A stretch of 64,000 nt of DNA. Origin: an uncultured Eubacteriales bacterium (GTDB taxonomy: Bacteria; Bacillota; Clostridia; Oscillospirales; Oscillospiraceae). A program made the position numbers and the translations under genes. The DNA is taken from the NCBI GenBank assembly GCA_905198835.1, contig CAJKDY010000009.1, forward strand, positions 1-64,000. Reading direction: 5' to 3'. The notes below the pieces were generated by a model. That model was not told the DNA's origin, did no database searches, and was given only the letters and a program-made list of their open reading frames with translations. Numbering within the stretch: position 1 is the first letter of the stretch; each line of letters starts with the position of its first letter. Of the stretch, positions 48,921 through 57,922 are shown one piece after another.

Positions 48921-50843
48921 TCAAGACGCGTTGGTCAAGATCGTGCCCGGAGTGGGCTCCACCGTCAGCGGCAGCACGTCCTTGACCTGGCGAGGCGCCT
49001 TGCCCGAGCCGGGATAGGACTGATAGCGCAGGTCCATCTTGCCCGAATTGTCCACATGGACGTTCATTCGGCCCGTCCCCTGGGTCAGGCGGCCACTAAA
49101 GCTGGCGGTCAGGTCCGTATCCGAAGCCGTCATGATGGAGTAGGCCATATCATAGTCGCCGGTCTCCGCCGCCGCCTGTCGGGCGCCCTCTACATCAGGG
49201 CGAAGGTGTAGGCTCAGCTCCACCCGGCCCGTGTCGTCCACGGTGCAGCGCAGTTCGTATGCCTTGAACAGACTGGTCTTGTCCGGCTTGGCCAGGCCCA
49301 GGGTCTCTCCCGCCGCCTGGTTCATCCGCTTGGTGTCCACGTGCCAGACGGTCTTGCCGCCCTGGGTGGTAAAGCAGTCCTTGCCCATAACGGCCTGGAG
49401 GTTATCCACCTTAATCTGGTAGTTTTCCAGGGCTTCCTGGGCCCCCTCGTTGTAGTCGCGGACGGCGTCCTCCAGCATCTTATCATAGAGCCCGGCGGTC
49501 AGGGAAAAGGCCTCGTCCATTGCCTTAAACTCACTGGTCTGCCAATCCGCCATACTCTGGTCCAGCAACCCCAGCAGAGGGATGCGCCAAGCCATCTCCC
49601 TGGTGTTGTAGTCCAAAATGAACTCCATCTTGCCCGCCTTCAAAAGCTGACCGAGCCGCTCCCTAGTAGCGCCTTCCTCTCCCTCATCGTCCAGATAATC
49701 CAGGTAGAACAGGACGGAGGGCTCAATGAGCTCCAGTAGCTGGGCCATGTTAAAGGTGACCGTGGCGTCCACCACCCCGTTTTGGCACACCGTGTTGCCC
49801 TCCATGGTCAGCTTGTAGTCCTTGCTCCCGTTCAGTGTGGAGAACCGGGTCACGGTAATGTCCACCGTCTCCCGGACAGAGACCGGCTCCTTGGCGTAGA
49901 CGCGCTCCTTACTCTGGCCCACGACCTTGGCCAGAAAGTCATCAAAGGGCCCAAACTCCTCGGCCAACTGGGCCTCAAAGGCCGCTCTGTCCCAGAGCTG
50001 CACCTGGGGGGGCGCATACCAGCCACCGTCGTACCATTGCACGTCCCAGCCCGCCGCCTCGGCGGCGGGGCGGATGGCGATGCTCCCCGTGGCGTCGGCG
50101 GCCACCGCCTGGTCTCCCAGGATGGAGCGCAGGGCGGCAGCGTCGGCATAGGTCGTCCCGTCGCCGGCCTCAATGGCGATCTCGCTGGCCACGCCGTTGA
50201 CCATCAGCATCAAGGTGGGCTCGCCGTCGGGCTCGTCCCAGTCGTCGTTGTCCCATTTTTCGTATTCGTCTGCCCAAGCGCCCTGGACAAACATATCATC
50301 CGCAAACTCCTCGTCGGTCAGAATATTCCACTCCGCCATATACTCCGCCTTGGTCATTCCGGCCCAGTAGGCGTAGTAAGCGTCACTGCTGCTTCCTTCC
50401 TCAAAAAAAGCGTCGGCATCAAAGGCGGCCCAAGCCTCTGGGTACTGTTCCTTATAATCGGCGGCGTCTTTCCGCAGTTCTTCTATGCGGACACGGTTAT
50501 TAATATATTGTATCTTAACCGCATCCTCCAATGTAACATTCGCCCAGGAAAAGCGCTCCATAAACGCCTCTTCCGCCGTCATGTTAATGTCTGTATAGCC
50601 CCAACCGGCAATGAGAGCGTCCGTGTCCAGATTGGCGATCTCCTCGGGGTGTTCCTGAGCATACTCCTCATAGAAGTCCAAGCACACAGTGTCCTCATCC
50701 ATGGGCGGCGTCTCTTCGACCGGGTAGGTGTCCACGCTCTGGCCGTCCACATAGTACGTCCCGTCCGTCTCCGCCGCCAAAGCAGGGGTGCACAGGCCCA
50801 GAGCCAACACCAGCGCCAGGGTCAACGCAAGGGTCCTTTTCAT
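48921..50843 (-). CDS. Large acidic secreted protein, function unknown
   Basis: 640 residues. Signal peptide KRTLALTLALVLALGLCTPA (cut near LAAE), then a very acidic N-terminal third. Near residue 215 begins a stalk-like motif (LMLMVNGVASEIAIEAGDGT, TYADAAALRSILGDQAVAAD). The C-terminal half (ETVDITVTRFSTLNGSKDYK, NMAQLLELIEPSVLFYLDYL and beyond) has alternating beta and helical segments, with no known enzyme motif. The first 400 bases of the gene are AT-richer than the rest. Co-transcribed with the downstream secreted gene. Confidence 0.75.
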   Translation of the reverse strand: MKRTLALTLALVLALGLCTPALAAETDGTYYVDGQSVDTYPVEETPPMDEDTVCLDFYEEYAQEHPEEIANLDTDALIAGWGYTDINMTAEEAFMERFSWANVTLEDAVKIQYINNRVRIEELRKDAADYKEQYPEAWAAFDADAFFEEGSSSDAYYAYWAGMTKAEYMAEWNILTDEEFADDMFVQGAWADEYEKWDNDDWDEPDGEPTLMLMVNGVASEIAIEAGDGTTYADAAALRSILGDQAVAADATGSIAIRPAAEAAGWDVQWYDGGWYAPPQVQLWDRAAFEAQLAEEFGPFDDFLAKVVGQSKERVYAKEPVSVRETVDITVTRFSTLNGSKDYKLTMEGNTVCQNGVVDATVTFNMAQLLELIEPSVLFYLDYLDDEGEEGATRERLGQLLKAGKMEFILDYNTREMAWRIPLLGLLDQSMADWQTSEFKAMDEAFSLTAGLYDKMLEDAVRDYNEGAQEALENYQIKVDNLQAVMGKDCFTTQGGKTVWHVDTKRMNQAAGETLGLAKPDKTSLFKAYELRCTVDDTGRVELSLHLRPDVEGARQAAAETGDYDMAYSIMTASDTDLTASFSGRLTQGTGRMNVHVDNSGKMDLRYQSYPGSGKAPRQVKDVLPLTVEPTPGTILTNAS

Positions 50844-50894
50844 GGGATATTCCTCCTTTATTCCTCGGTCAATACCGTTGATTTCACTGGTAAC

Positions 50895-50923
50895 AGCATA
50901 CCATCTTTTCGCTGAATAATCAA
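50895..50923 (-). promoter_or_regulatory. Promoter of the secreted-protein operon
   Basis: Minus strand: TTGATT (50918-50923), 17-base spacer, TATGCT (50895-50900), about 45 bases before the ATG. Confidence 0.6.
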
Positions 50924-51022
50924 TACCTTTCCAAGATTTTATTAACTATTAGTAAATTTAAATTATAAATAGATAATAAACACAAACTATCCGTTGCGAT
51001 ACACTGGATATGGGTGATAATA

Positions 51023-51256
51023 ATGAACGAATACGGCTATCAAAACTTCATCTTAGAGCTGGGGCTAAAGGTCAGCTATTATCGCAAGCGGGCAGGGCTG
51101 ACCCAGGAGGACCTGGCTGAGCGGGTGGGGGTGTCCACCTCCTACATCGGCATGATCGAGGCACCCGGCATCAGCAAAAGCGCCTCGCTCAAAACCCTTT
51201 ATTCCATCGCCACCGCCCTGGGCGTGCCGCCCTACAAGCTCTTGCAAAACGATTAA
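51023..51256 (+). CDS. XRE-family helix-turn-helix regulator
   Basis: 77 residues from the ATG at 51023, with GGGTG 6 bases upstream; an in-frame GTG at 51014 coincides with that site. Cro/CI domain: LGLKVSYYRKRAGLTQEDLA, RVGVSTSYIGMIEAPGISKS and LYSIATALGVPPYKLLQND. Single-domain regulator lying alone between secreted genes and lepA; the upstream 150 bases are very AT-rich. Target unknown. Confidence 0.88.
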   Translation: MNEYGYQNFILELGLKVSYYRKRAGLTQEDLAERVGVSTSYIGMIEAPGISKSASLKTLYSIATALGVPPYKLLQND

Positions 51257-51291
51257 AAAAGGCTCTGAGGCAGTTAGCCTCAGAGCCTTTT
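51257..51291. terminator. Bidirectional terminator between XRE gene and lepA
   Basis: AAAAGGCTCTGAGGC (51257-51271), loop AGTTA, GCCTCAGAGCCTTTT (51277-51291), shared by the two convergent genes. Confidence 0.92.
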
Positions 51292-51292
51292 C

Positions 51293-53101
51293 TCATTCCT
51301 CGTCCAGTTTCAGCACGGCCATAAACGCCTCTGTGGGCAGCTGCACTGTCCCAAGTGTGCGCATCTTCTTCTTGCCCTCTTTTTGCTTTTCCAGCAGCTT
51401 CTTTTTCCGGGTGATGTCGCCGCCGTAGCACTTGGCCAGCACATCCTTGCGCATGGCCCGCACCGTCTCCCGTGCGATGACCTTGCCGCCGATGGCGGCC
51501 TGGACAGGGACCTCAAAAAGCTGGCGGGGGATATTCTCCCGGAGCTTTTCGCACATCCGCCGGGCCCGGGGATAGGCCTTGTCCTTGTGGGCGATGAAGG
51601 AGAGGGCGTCCACCTGGTCGCCGTTTAAGAGCAGGTCCACCTTCACAAGCTCGGAGGGCTTGTACTGGTCCAGCTCGTAGTCCAGGCTGGCGTAGCCCTT
51701 GGTCTTGGCCTTCAGGGCGTCAAAGAAGTCATAGATGATCTCGCCCAGGGGCATGGAGTAGTGAAGCTCCACCAGGTTGGTGTCCAGATACTGCATATCC
51801 TTGAATTCTCCCCGCCGCTCCTGGCACATGGGCATGATGTTGCCCACGTAGTCGGGAGGCGAGATGATGGACACCTTGGCGTAGGGCTCTTCGGAAAGGG
51901 TAATGGCCCCGGGGTCGGGGTAGTTGTGGGGGTTATCCACCATGACCACGCTGCCGTCAGACTTGGTGATGCGGTAGATGACGCTTGGAAGGGTGGTGAC
52001 CAGGTCCAGATCAAACTCCCGCTCCAGCCGCTCCTGGATGATCTCCATGTGGAGCATCCCCAAAAAGCCGCAGCGGAAGCCAAAGCCCAGCGCCGCCGAG
52101 CTCTCGGGCTCGAAGGACAAGGACGCGTCGTTGAGCTGGAGCTTTTCCAGGGCGTCCCGGAGATCCGGATATTTGCTGCCGTCTTCGGTGTAGACGCCGC
52201 AGTAGACCATAGCCTGGGCGGGGCGGTAGCCGGGCAGGGCCTCGGCCGCAGGGCGGTCCCGCTCGGTGATGGTGTCGCCCACCCGGGTGTCGGAGACATT
52301 CTTGATGGAGGCGGTGAAGTAGCCCACCTCCCCGGCGGTCAGCTCGTCGCAGGGCTCCATGCCCAGGGGCAGAAGATGACCGCACTCCAGCACCTCATAG
52401 GCAGCGCCCGAGGCCATGAGCTTGACGGCAAGCCCGGTCTTCAGCGTGCCCTCCATCACCCGGAAGTAGACGATGACGCCCCGGTAGGGGTCGTACTGGC
52501 TGTCAAAAATGAGGGCCTTCAAGGGGGCCTTGGGGTCGCCGGTAGGGGCGGGGACGTTCTGCACGATGTCCTCCAGCACAGCGGGGATGTTAATGCCCAG
52601 CTTGGCCGAAATTTCCGGCGCGTCCTGGGCGGGCAGACCGATCACGTCCTCGATCTCGTTTTTCACCCGTGCGGGGTCGGCGGCGGGCAGGTCGATCTTG
52701 TTGAGCACGGGCCGAATTTCTAGGTCATGCTCCATAGCCAGGTAGGTATTGGCCAGGGTCTGGGCCTCGATGCCCTGGGCGGCGTCCACCACCAGCACAG
52801 CGCCCTCACAGGCGGCCAGGGAGCGGGAGACCTCGTAATTAAAGTCCACATGGCCTGGGGTGTCGATGAGGTTCAGCTCGTAGGTCTGGCCGTCCTGGGC
52901 GGTATATTGAAGCCGAACGGCGCGGGCCTTAATGGTGATGCCCCGCTCCCGCTCCAGGTCCATGTTGTCCAGCAGCTGGGCCTCCATCTCCCGCTGCTCC
53001 ACCGCGTTGCAGGCCTCGATCAGCCGGTCGGACAGCGTGGACTTGCCGTGGTCGATGTGGGCGATGATAGAGAAGTTTCTGATTTTGCTTTGGTCGGTCA
53101 T
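51293..53101 (-). CDS. lepA: Elongation factor 4 (LepA)
   Basis: 602 residues, standard. Ribosomal GTPase with G1 AHIDHGKSTLSDR (about 13-25), G3 DTPGHVDF, G4 NKIDLPAA and the LepA-specific C-terminal domain (KVIARETVRAMRKDVLAKCY, GGDITRKKKLLEKQKEGKKK). It promotes back-translocation or assists initiation under stress. It follows the XRE gene on the same strand with only a short repeat (copy E) between. Confidence 0.98.
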   Translation of the reverse strand: MTDQSKIRNFSIIAHIDHGKSTLSDRLIEACNAVEQREMEAQLLDNMDLERERGITIKARAVRLQYTAQDGQTYELNLIDTPGHVDFNYEVSRSLAACEGAVLVVDAAQGIEAQTLANTYLAMEHDLEIRPVLNKIDLPAADPARVKNEIEDVIGLPAQDAPEISAKLGINIPAVLEDIVQNVPAPTGDPKAPLKALIFDSQYDPYRGVIVYFRVMEGTLKTGLAVKLMASGAAYEVLECGHLLPLGMEPCDELTAGEVGYFTASIKNVSDTRVGDTITERDRPAAEALPGYRPAQAMVYCGVYTEDGSKYPDLRDALEKLQLNDASLSFEPESSAALGFGFRCGFLGMLHMEIIQERLEREFDLDLVTTLPSVIYRITKSDGSVVMVDNPHNYPDPGAITLSEEPYAKVSIISPPDYVGNIMPMCQERRGEFKDMQYLDTNLVELHYSMPLGEIIYDFFDALKAKTKGYASLDYELDQYKPSELVKVDLLLNGDQVDALSFIAHKDKAYPRARRMCEKLRENIPRQLFEVPVQAAIGGKVIARETVRAMRKDVLAKCYGGDITRKKKLLEKQKEGKKKMRTLGTVQLPTEAFMAVLKLDEE

Positions 53102-53125
53102 GGTGTCACCTCGTTGAAAGTCGGC

Positions 53126-53176
53126 TGTCAGGCTCGGGTTAGGCGGCCTCCTCGGCCCCGCTTACCCTCGCCCTTC
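53126..53176 (-). repeat. Stop-codon-linked dispersed element, copy E (short form)
   Basis: About 51 bp: TGTCAGGCTCGGGTTAGGC joined by a short middle to GCTTACCCTCGCCCTTC. Only the two ends of the element remain. The stop codon of the XRE gene (TAA at 53162-53164) lies inside its 3'-end block. Confidence 0.65.
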
Positions 53177-53875
53177 TTCGGCCAGGCGCTCCCGCAGGTC
53201 CAGCTCGTCGTTGACCCGGCGGCCAGCGGTGTGGACCACCTGGAGGAGGGACTGATAGACGCCGGGGTAGCTCTGGGCCAGGGTGTCGTGGTGCAGATCG
53301 GGGAAGGGCTTCTTCTCCCGGACGGCGGCGTCCAGAGCGTCTTGGAAGTCGCACTGGGAGAGGGTCATGTCGGCATTGGCCACCCCCAGGTCAAAGTACC
53401 GCCCGGGGACGTCAAAGAAGTCCTCGTTGGCCCCCGAGGCCCGGTGGAGCCGGCGGAAGAGCTGGTAGACCGCGCCCCCCAGATACTCCCCGGCAGCCTG
53501 GATGGCCTTTTTACTGCCCAGCGCGCCCAGCAGGTCAAACAGCAGCCCCGCGGAGTTGACCACCAGCTTCTTAGTCAGCATGGCCATGACGCTGCCCCGC
53601 AGCTCCCCGGGCTTTTCCTCGGAAACGTCGGGCAGGGTCTCATGGTCCAGGATGGTGGTGCCGTCCCGGGACAGGCTCAGCCCCAGCAGAAAGTCGGCGG
53701 ACACATTGTAGTACCGGCAGGCCTTGGCCACAAAGGCCAGGCCCGGCTCCCTCGCGCCCTTTTCATAGTGGCTCAGCAGCGCCTGAGAAATGCCCAGGTC
53801 CGCCGCCACCGCCCGCTGAGAAAGGCCCTTCTCCTGCCGCAACAGAGCCAGCGACCGGCCCAATGCCTCGTTCAT
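53162..53875 (-). CDS. XRE-family regulator with C-terminal sensory or oligomerisation region
   Basis: 237 residues from an ATG 8 bases after GGAG. N-terminal Cro/CI domain (ALGRSLALLRQEKGLSQRAV, DLGISQALLSHYEKGAREPG, ACRYYNVSADFLLGLSL, about 1-65). The helical C-terminal part (about 80-237) has MLTKKLVVNSAGLLFDLLGA and SQCDFQDALDAAVREKKPF and no recognised domain. The final residues (EEGRG) are encoded by the end block of repeat copy E, which suggests the element has reshaped the C-terminus. Confidence 0.88.
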   Translation of the reverse strand: MNEALGRSLALLRQEKGLSQRAVAADLGISQALLSHYEKGAREPGLAFVAKACRYYNVSADFLLGLSLSRDGTTILDHETLPDVSEEKPGELRGSVMAMLTKKLVVNSAGLLFDLLGALGSKKAIQAAGEYLGGAVYQLFRRLHRASGANEDFFDVPGRYFDLGVANADMTLSQCDFQDALDAAVREKKPFPDLHHDTLAQSYPGVYQSLLQVVHTAGRRVNDELDLRERLAEEGRG

Positions 53876-53917
53876 AGTAAACACTCCATTCTCTCTTTTT
53901 GAAAATACAACAGGTAT

Positions 53918-53946
53918 ATTATAAACGAGAGATTACCGTTTGTAAA
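53918..53946 (-). promoter_or_regulatory. Promoter of the XRE-lepA unit
   Basis: Minus strand: TTTACA (53941-53946), 17-base spacer, TATAAT (53918-53923), about 43 bases before the XRE ATG. Confidence 0.75.
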
Positions 53947-53949
53947 TAG

Positions 53950-53977
53950 AAAAACCGCCCCGTGTGGGGCGGTTTTT
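53950..53977 (-). terminator. Terminator of the ABC exporter operon
   Basis: AAAAACCGCCCC (53950-53961), loop GTGT, GGGGCGGTTTTT (53966-53977). On the minus strand it follows repeat copy D and precedes the XRE promoter. Confidence 0.88.
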
Positions 53978-53988
53978 TGTCTGGGCAT

Positions 53989-54180
53989 TGTCACGCTCGC
54001 ATTGGGCGCGCTTTCGCCGGTTCTTTCGCCGCCCTTGGCAAAATGCCGTTGGCCTACGGCCAACCTGTTTTTGCCGTGTACCCGCAAGGGGCACGCCACA
54101 TCCGTAAGGCTCCATTCTGTCGCCAACGGCTGTGCAGCTGGTCGGCTCCAAGCCCGGCGGCGTGCCTATGCTCGCGCTTC
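53989..54180 (-). repeat. Stop-codon-linked dispersed element, copy D (with insertion)
   Basis: 192 bp. The central 85 bases match copies B and C almost exactly. About 60 extra bases (roughly 54080-54142) separate TTTTTGCCGTG from CGGCTCCAAGCCCGG. Terminal stem GGGCGCGC with GCGTGCC, including one G-T pair. Its end overlaps the first base of the exporter gene's stop codon. Confidence 0.85.
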
Positions 54181-56036
54181 TAATCCAGCTGGAACTGTCC
54201 CGTATAGAGCTGATAGTACCGCCCCTTTTGGGCCAAGAGGTCCTCATGGTCGCCCTTTTCCTCCACCATGCCCTGCTCCAGCACCACGATGCAGTTGGAG
54301 TTGCGGACGGTGGACAGGCGGTGGGCAATGACGAAGACGGTGCGGTTTTCCATCAGCGCGTCCATGCCTGCCTCGATGTGCTTTTCCGTCCGGGTGTCGA
54401 TGCTGGAGGTCGCCTCGTCCAGGATCATCACCGGCGGGTCCGCCACCGCCGCCCGGGCGATGGCCAGCAGCTGGCGCTGACCCTGGGAGAGGTTGGCGCC
54501 GTCGCCGGTGACCATGGTCTGGTAGCCCTGGGGCAGCCGGCGGATAAAACTGTGGGCGTTGGCGGTCTTGGCAGCCTGGATACATTCTTCGTCCGTGGCG
54601 TCCAGCCGTCCGTAGCGGATGTTGTCCATCACCGTGCCGGTAAAGAGGTGGGTGTCCTGGAGCACCATGCCCAGGGAGGCGCGCAGGTCGTCCTTGGCGA
54701 TGTCCTTGACATCGATGCCGTCATAGGTGATCCTACCCGACTCGATCTCATAAAAGCGGTTGATGAGGTTTGTAATCGTGGTCTTGCCTGCGCCGGTGGA
54801 GCCCACAAAGGCGATCTTCTGGCCGGGGGTGGCATAGAGGGAGATGTGCTTTAAAATGGGCTTGCCGGGCACATAGGAGAAGTTCACGTCCTCAAAGCGG
54901 ACATCGCCCTTCAAGGGCACCAGCTCCGCCGCGCCGCCCGGCTGGGGTACGCTCCAGCACCAGGCGCGCTTTTCGCCCTCTACCCGGACAAGACGGACCT
55001 TTCCCTCGTCCAGTTCAGGTTGGGCGTCCATCACGGCGAAAATGCGCTCGGCGCCGGCCAGGGCGGAGAGAATGGCGGTCATCTGCTGGGAGACCTGGTT
55101 GATGGGTTGGCCCACCTGCTTGGAGTAGTTGAGGTAGACCACCAAGCCGCCCAGGTCAAAGCCCTGGGTCACGGAGAGCAGTCCGCCCACGCAGGCGGTC
55201 AGGGCGTAGGAGATGTTCATTAGGTTGTGGTTCACCGGGCCGATAATGCCGGAGAAGAAGCCCGCTTTTCGCGCCGATTCCCGGTACTGCTCGTTGAGGA
55301 CCTTAAAGTCGGCGGTGGCGGCGGCTTCATGGGTAAAGGCCTTGACCACCCGCAGGCCCTCGATGGTCTCCTGAATATTGCCGTTAAGCGCGCCCAGGGC
55401 GGTCTGCTGCCGGACATAGTAGTCCCGGCTCCGCTTGCTGATGGCCTTGAAAAGCAGCATGGTCAGCGCCAGCACCACCAGCGTCACCAAAAAGAGCCGC
55501 CAGTTGATCGCCAGCATCAGCGCCACCAGGCCCACGAACATGAAGGCGCTGGAGATCATGGACACCAGGCTCTGCTCCAGGGCCATCTGCACGTTGTCGG
55601 CGTCGTTGGTAAAGCGGCTCATCAGCTCGCCGTGGGGATGCTGGTCAAAGTAGCTCAAGGGCAGGTCCTGCAGGGCGTCAAAGAGCTCCCGGCGCAGGCG
55701 GTTGGTGCCCTTCTGGGCCAGGCGCACCATGGCGGCGGACTGGATATAGCTGGCCACTGCCCCCAGCACATAGACACCGACCAGCCGCAAAACGGCAAGG
55801 CCCAGGGCGGCTACGTCGCCAAATTTAGGCCCGGAGGCGTCCAGGAAGTCGTTGATGATGCCCCGGAGCATATAGCTCCCGCCCAGGTTGGCCCCTACCG
55901 AGGCCACCAGGCAGCCCACCACCAGCAGCAGTACCAGCGGCGAGCGGGTGAGGTAGCCCAGCAGGCGGAGGATGGTCCGGCCCACGTTCTTGGGCTTCTG
56001 ATAGCCCCCTCTGGGGGCGCCGTGCGGTCCGGGCAT
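54180..56036 (-). CDS. ABC exporter half-transporter (second subunit)
   Basis: 618 residues. Six-helix exporter membrane domain (about 20-330), with SYFDQHPHGELMSRFTNDAD as the first coupling helix. The ATPase has Walker A GSTGAGKTTI (about 415), signature NLSQGQRQLLAIARA, Walker B VMILDEATSSID and switch HRLS. Compared with the first subunit, the signature has Q for G (LSQGQ), a frequent asymmetry in heterodimeric multidrug exporters. A short insertion with SVPQPGGAAELVPLK precedes the ATPase. It overlaps the upstream gene (TAATG). Confidence 0.94.
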   Translation of the reverse strand: MPGPHGAPRGGYQKPKNVGRTILRLLGYLTRSPLVLLLVVGCLVASVGANLGGSYMLRGIINDFLDASGPKFGDVAALGLAVLRLVGVYVLGAVASYIQSAAMVRLAQKGTNRLRRELFDALQDLPLSYFDQHPHGELMSRFTNDADNVQMALEQSLVSMISSAFMFVGLVALMLAINWRLFLVTLVVLALTMLLFKAISKRSRDYYVRQQTALGALNGNIQETIEGLRVVKAFTHEAAATADFKVLNEQYRESARKAGFFSGIIGPVNHNLMNISYALTACVGGLLSVTQGFDLGGLVVYLNYSKQVGQPINQVSQQMTAILSALAGAERIFAVMDAQPELDEGKVRLVRVEGEKRAWCWSVPQPGGAAELVPLKGDVRFEDVNFSYVPGKPILKHISLYATPGQKIAFVGSTGAGKTTITNLINRFYEIESGRITYDGIDVKDIAKDDLRASLGMVLQDTHLFTGTVMDNIRYGRLDATDEECIQAAKTANAHSFIRRLPQGYQTMVTGDGANLSQGQRQLLAIARAAVADPPVMILDEATSSIDTRTEKHIEAGMDALMENRTVFVIAHRLSTVRNSNCIVVLEQGMVEEKGDHEDLLAQKGRYYQLYTGQFQLD

Positions 56037-57766
56037 TATTCGCTCACCCCTTCCTGCTGAGACTGGTAGATCTCCTGATAGATGGCGTTATCGGCCAGGA
56101 GCTGGTCGTGGGTGCCCTCGCCGGCGATGTGGTCGTCCTCCAGAATGACGATCTTGTCGGCGTAGCGCACCGAGGAGATGCGCTGGGCGATGATGAGGAC
56201 GGTGGTGTCCTTAAGGTTTTCCGAGAAGGACCGGCGAATGGCGGCCTCGGTGGCCGAGTCCACGGCGGAGGTGGAGTCGTCCAATATTAGCACCGCGGGC
56301 TTTCGCAGCATGGCCCGGGCGATGCACAGCCGCTGCTTCTGACCGCCGGAGAGGTTGACGCCGCCCTGCTCCAAATGGGTGTCAAACCCCTGGGGCAGGG
56401 ACATGATGAAGGAGTAGGCCTGGGCGTCCTTGGCGGCGCGGACCAGCTCCTCCTCCGTGGCGTCGGGCTTGCCCCAAAGGAGGTTTTCCCGGACCGTACC
56501 GGAGAACAGGACGTTATTTTGCAGCACCATACCGATGCGGGAGCGAAGCTCCTCCAGCGGGTAGCGGCGCACATCTACGCCGTCCAACAGCACCTGTCCT
56601 CCAGTGACGTCGTAAAACCTGGGGATCAGGTTGACAAGGCTCGACTTGCCAACGCCGGTGCCGCCTACGATAGCCACGAACTGGCCGGGCTCCACGGTCA
56701 GGTCAATGTGGGCCAGCACGTCGTCTCCGGTGCCGGTGGCGTAACGGAAGGAGACGTCCCGGAACTCCACCTTGCCCCGGGCCTGGGGCAAGGCCGCAGA
56801 GCCGTTGGCGTCCTGGATGTCGCTCTCGGCCTCCAGCACCTCCTGGATGCGCCGGGCGCTGGCCTGGGCCCGGGAGAGCTGGAGCAGGGACATGGCCACC
56901 ATCATCACGCTCATGAGGATCTGGGAAATATAGCTGATAAAGGCCTGGAGGGAGCCCAGGTCAAACTCCAGCCCCATGACCATCTTGCCGCCAAAGTAGA
57001 GCACAGCCACCGTAGCGCCGTTCATGCAGATGGTCATAATGGGCATGATCAGCACGATGCGCAGCCCCACCCGCAAGAAGGCGTCGGTGAGCTCATCGTT
57101 GCTCTTTTGGAATTTCTGCTTCTCATGGTCCCGGCGGACAAAGGCCTTGACCACCCGAATGGCCACCAGGTTCTCCTGCAAGACCTCGTTGATGGCGTCC
57201 ACCCGGCGCTGTACCAGGCCAAAGAGCTTGATGCCCACCCGCATAATGAGGGCGATGACCACCGTCATCAGCGGAATGACCACCACCAGCACCAGCGCCA
57301 GCCGGGCGTTGAGACGCACGGCGATGACCAACGCCACCAATAGCATCACCGGGGCCCGGACCATGATGCGAAGACCCATGGTGAGCATCATGGTCATGTT
57401 GTTGACGTCGTTGGTGGTGCGAGTGATCAGGCTGGCGGAGGAGAAGCGGTCGATGTCGGCAAAGGAAAAGCCCTGGATCTTTTCAAACAGCGCCAGCCGC
57501 AGATTGGCCCCAAAGCCCTGGCTGGCGTTGATGCCCAGCTTGGCGCCCATGACGCCGCAGAACATGGAAAAGAGCGCCAGGGCCACCATCATCGCCCCCA
57601 GGCGGTAGATGGCGGCGGTGTCGCCGGCGGGGATGGCCGTGTCCACGATCTGGGCCATCAAAAGGGGCATGAGCATCTCGCAAACGACCTCCAGGACCAT
57701 AAACACCGGCCCCGTAGCCGCCTGGGCGCCGTAGCCCTTCAGGTGGGTACGGATGAGCTGGATCAA
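56036..57766 (-). CDS. ABC exporter half-transporter (first subunit)
   Basis: 576 residues from a TTG 8 bases after GGGAGGA. Six-helix membrane domain (MLMPLLMAQIVDTAIPAGDT near the start) and ATPase with Walker A GGTGVGKSSLVNL (about 365), signature NLSGGQKQRLCIARA and Walker B VLILDDSTSAVD. The catalytic Glu after Walker B is Asp-Ser here (LDDSTS), the degenerate-site pattern of heterodimeric exporters. Divergent from lexA with LexA-like boxes between, so damage-induced expression is possible. Substrate unknown. Confidence 0.94.
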   Translation of the reverse strand: MIQLIRTHLKGYGAQAATGPVFMVLEVVCEMLMPLLMAQIVDTAIPAGDTAAIYRLGAMMVALALFSMFCGVMGAKLGINASQGFGANLRLALFEKIQGFSFADIDRFSSASLITRTTNDVNNMTMMLTMGLRIMVRAPVMLLVALVIAVRLNARLALVLVVVIPLMTVVIALIMRVGIKLFGLVQRRVDAINEVLQENLVAIRVVKAFVRRDHEKQKFQKSNDELTDAFLRVGLRIVLIMPIMTICMNGATVAVLYFGGKMVMGLEFDLGSLQAFISYISQILMSVMMVAMSLLQLSRAQASARRIQEVLEAESDIQDANGSAALPQARGKVEFRDVSFRYATGTGDDVLAHIDLTVEPGQFVAIVGGTGVGKSSLVNLIPRFYDVTGGQVLLDGVDVRRYPLEELRSRIGMVLQNNVLFSGTVRENLLWGKPDATEEELVRAAKDAQAYSFIMSLPQGFDTHLEQGGVNLSGGQKQRLCIARAMLRKPAVLILDDSTSAVDSATEAAIRRSFSENLKDTTVLIIAQRISSVRYADKIVILEDDHIAGEGTHDQLLADNAIYQEIYQSQQEGVSE

Positions 57767-57799
57767 CAGGCATTCCTCCCAGTTTTTTCATTTCCAAAA

Positions 57800-57889
57800 A
57801 GTATATTCTCCCAAAATTTTAATGTCAATGAACAAATTGTAAAAAGTTTAGAACAATCGTTTGACATTCGAGAACAGATGTGCTACACT
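57800..57889. promoter_or_regulatory. Divergent promoters of lexA and the ABC exporter with LexA-like boxes
   Basis: lexA: TTGACA (57861-57866), 17 bases, TACACT (57884-57889). Exporter, minus strand: TTGACA (57823-57828), 17 bases, TATACT (57800-57805). GAAC-4-GTTT (57851-57862) and GAAC-4-GTGC (57872-57883, in the lexA spacer) are close to the Gram-positive SOS box GAAC-4-GTTC. A further GAACAAATTGT lies near 57830. Confidence 0.75.
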
Positions 57890-57922
57890 GAACTTATCAT
57901 AAATCCTGGAGGTGCGCCCAAC

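Noticed and set aside
57743..57922. 60-codon N-terminal extension of lexA
   Set aside because: It would start upstream of both the promoter and the SOS boxes. LexA proteins begin at the internal ATG.
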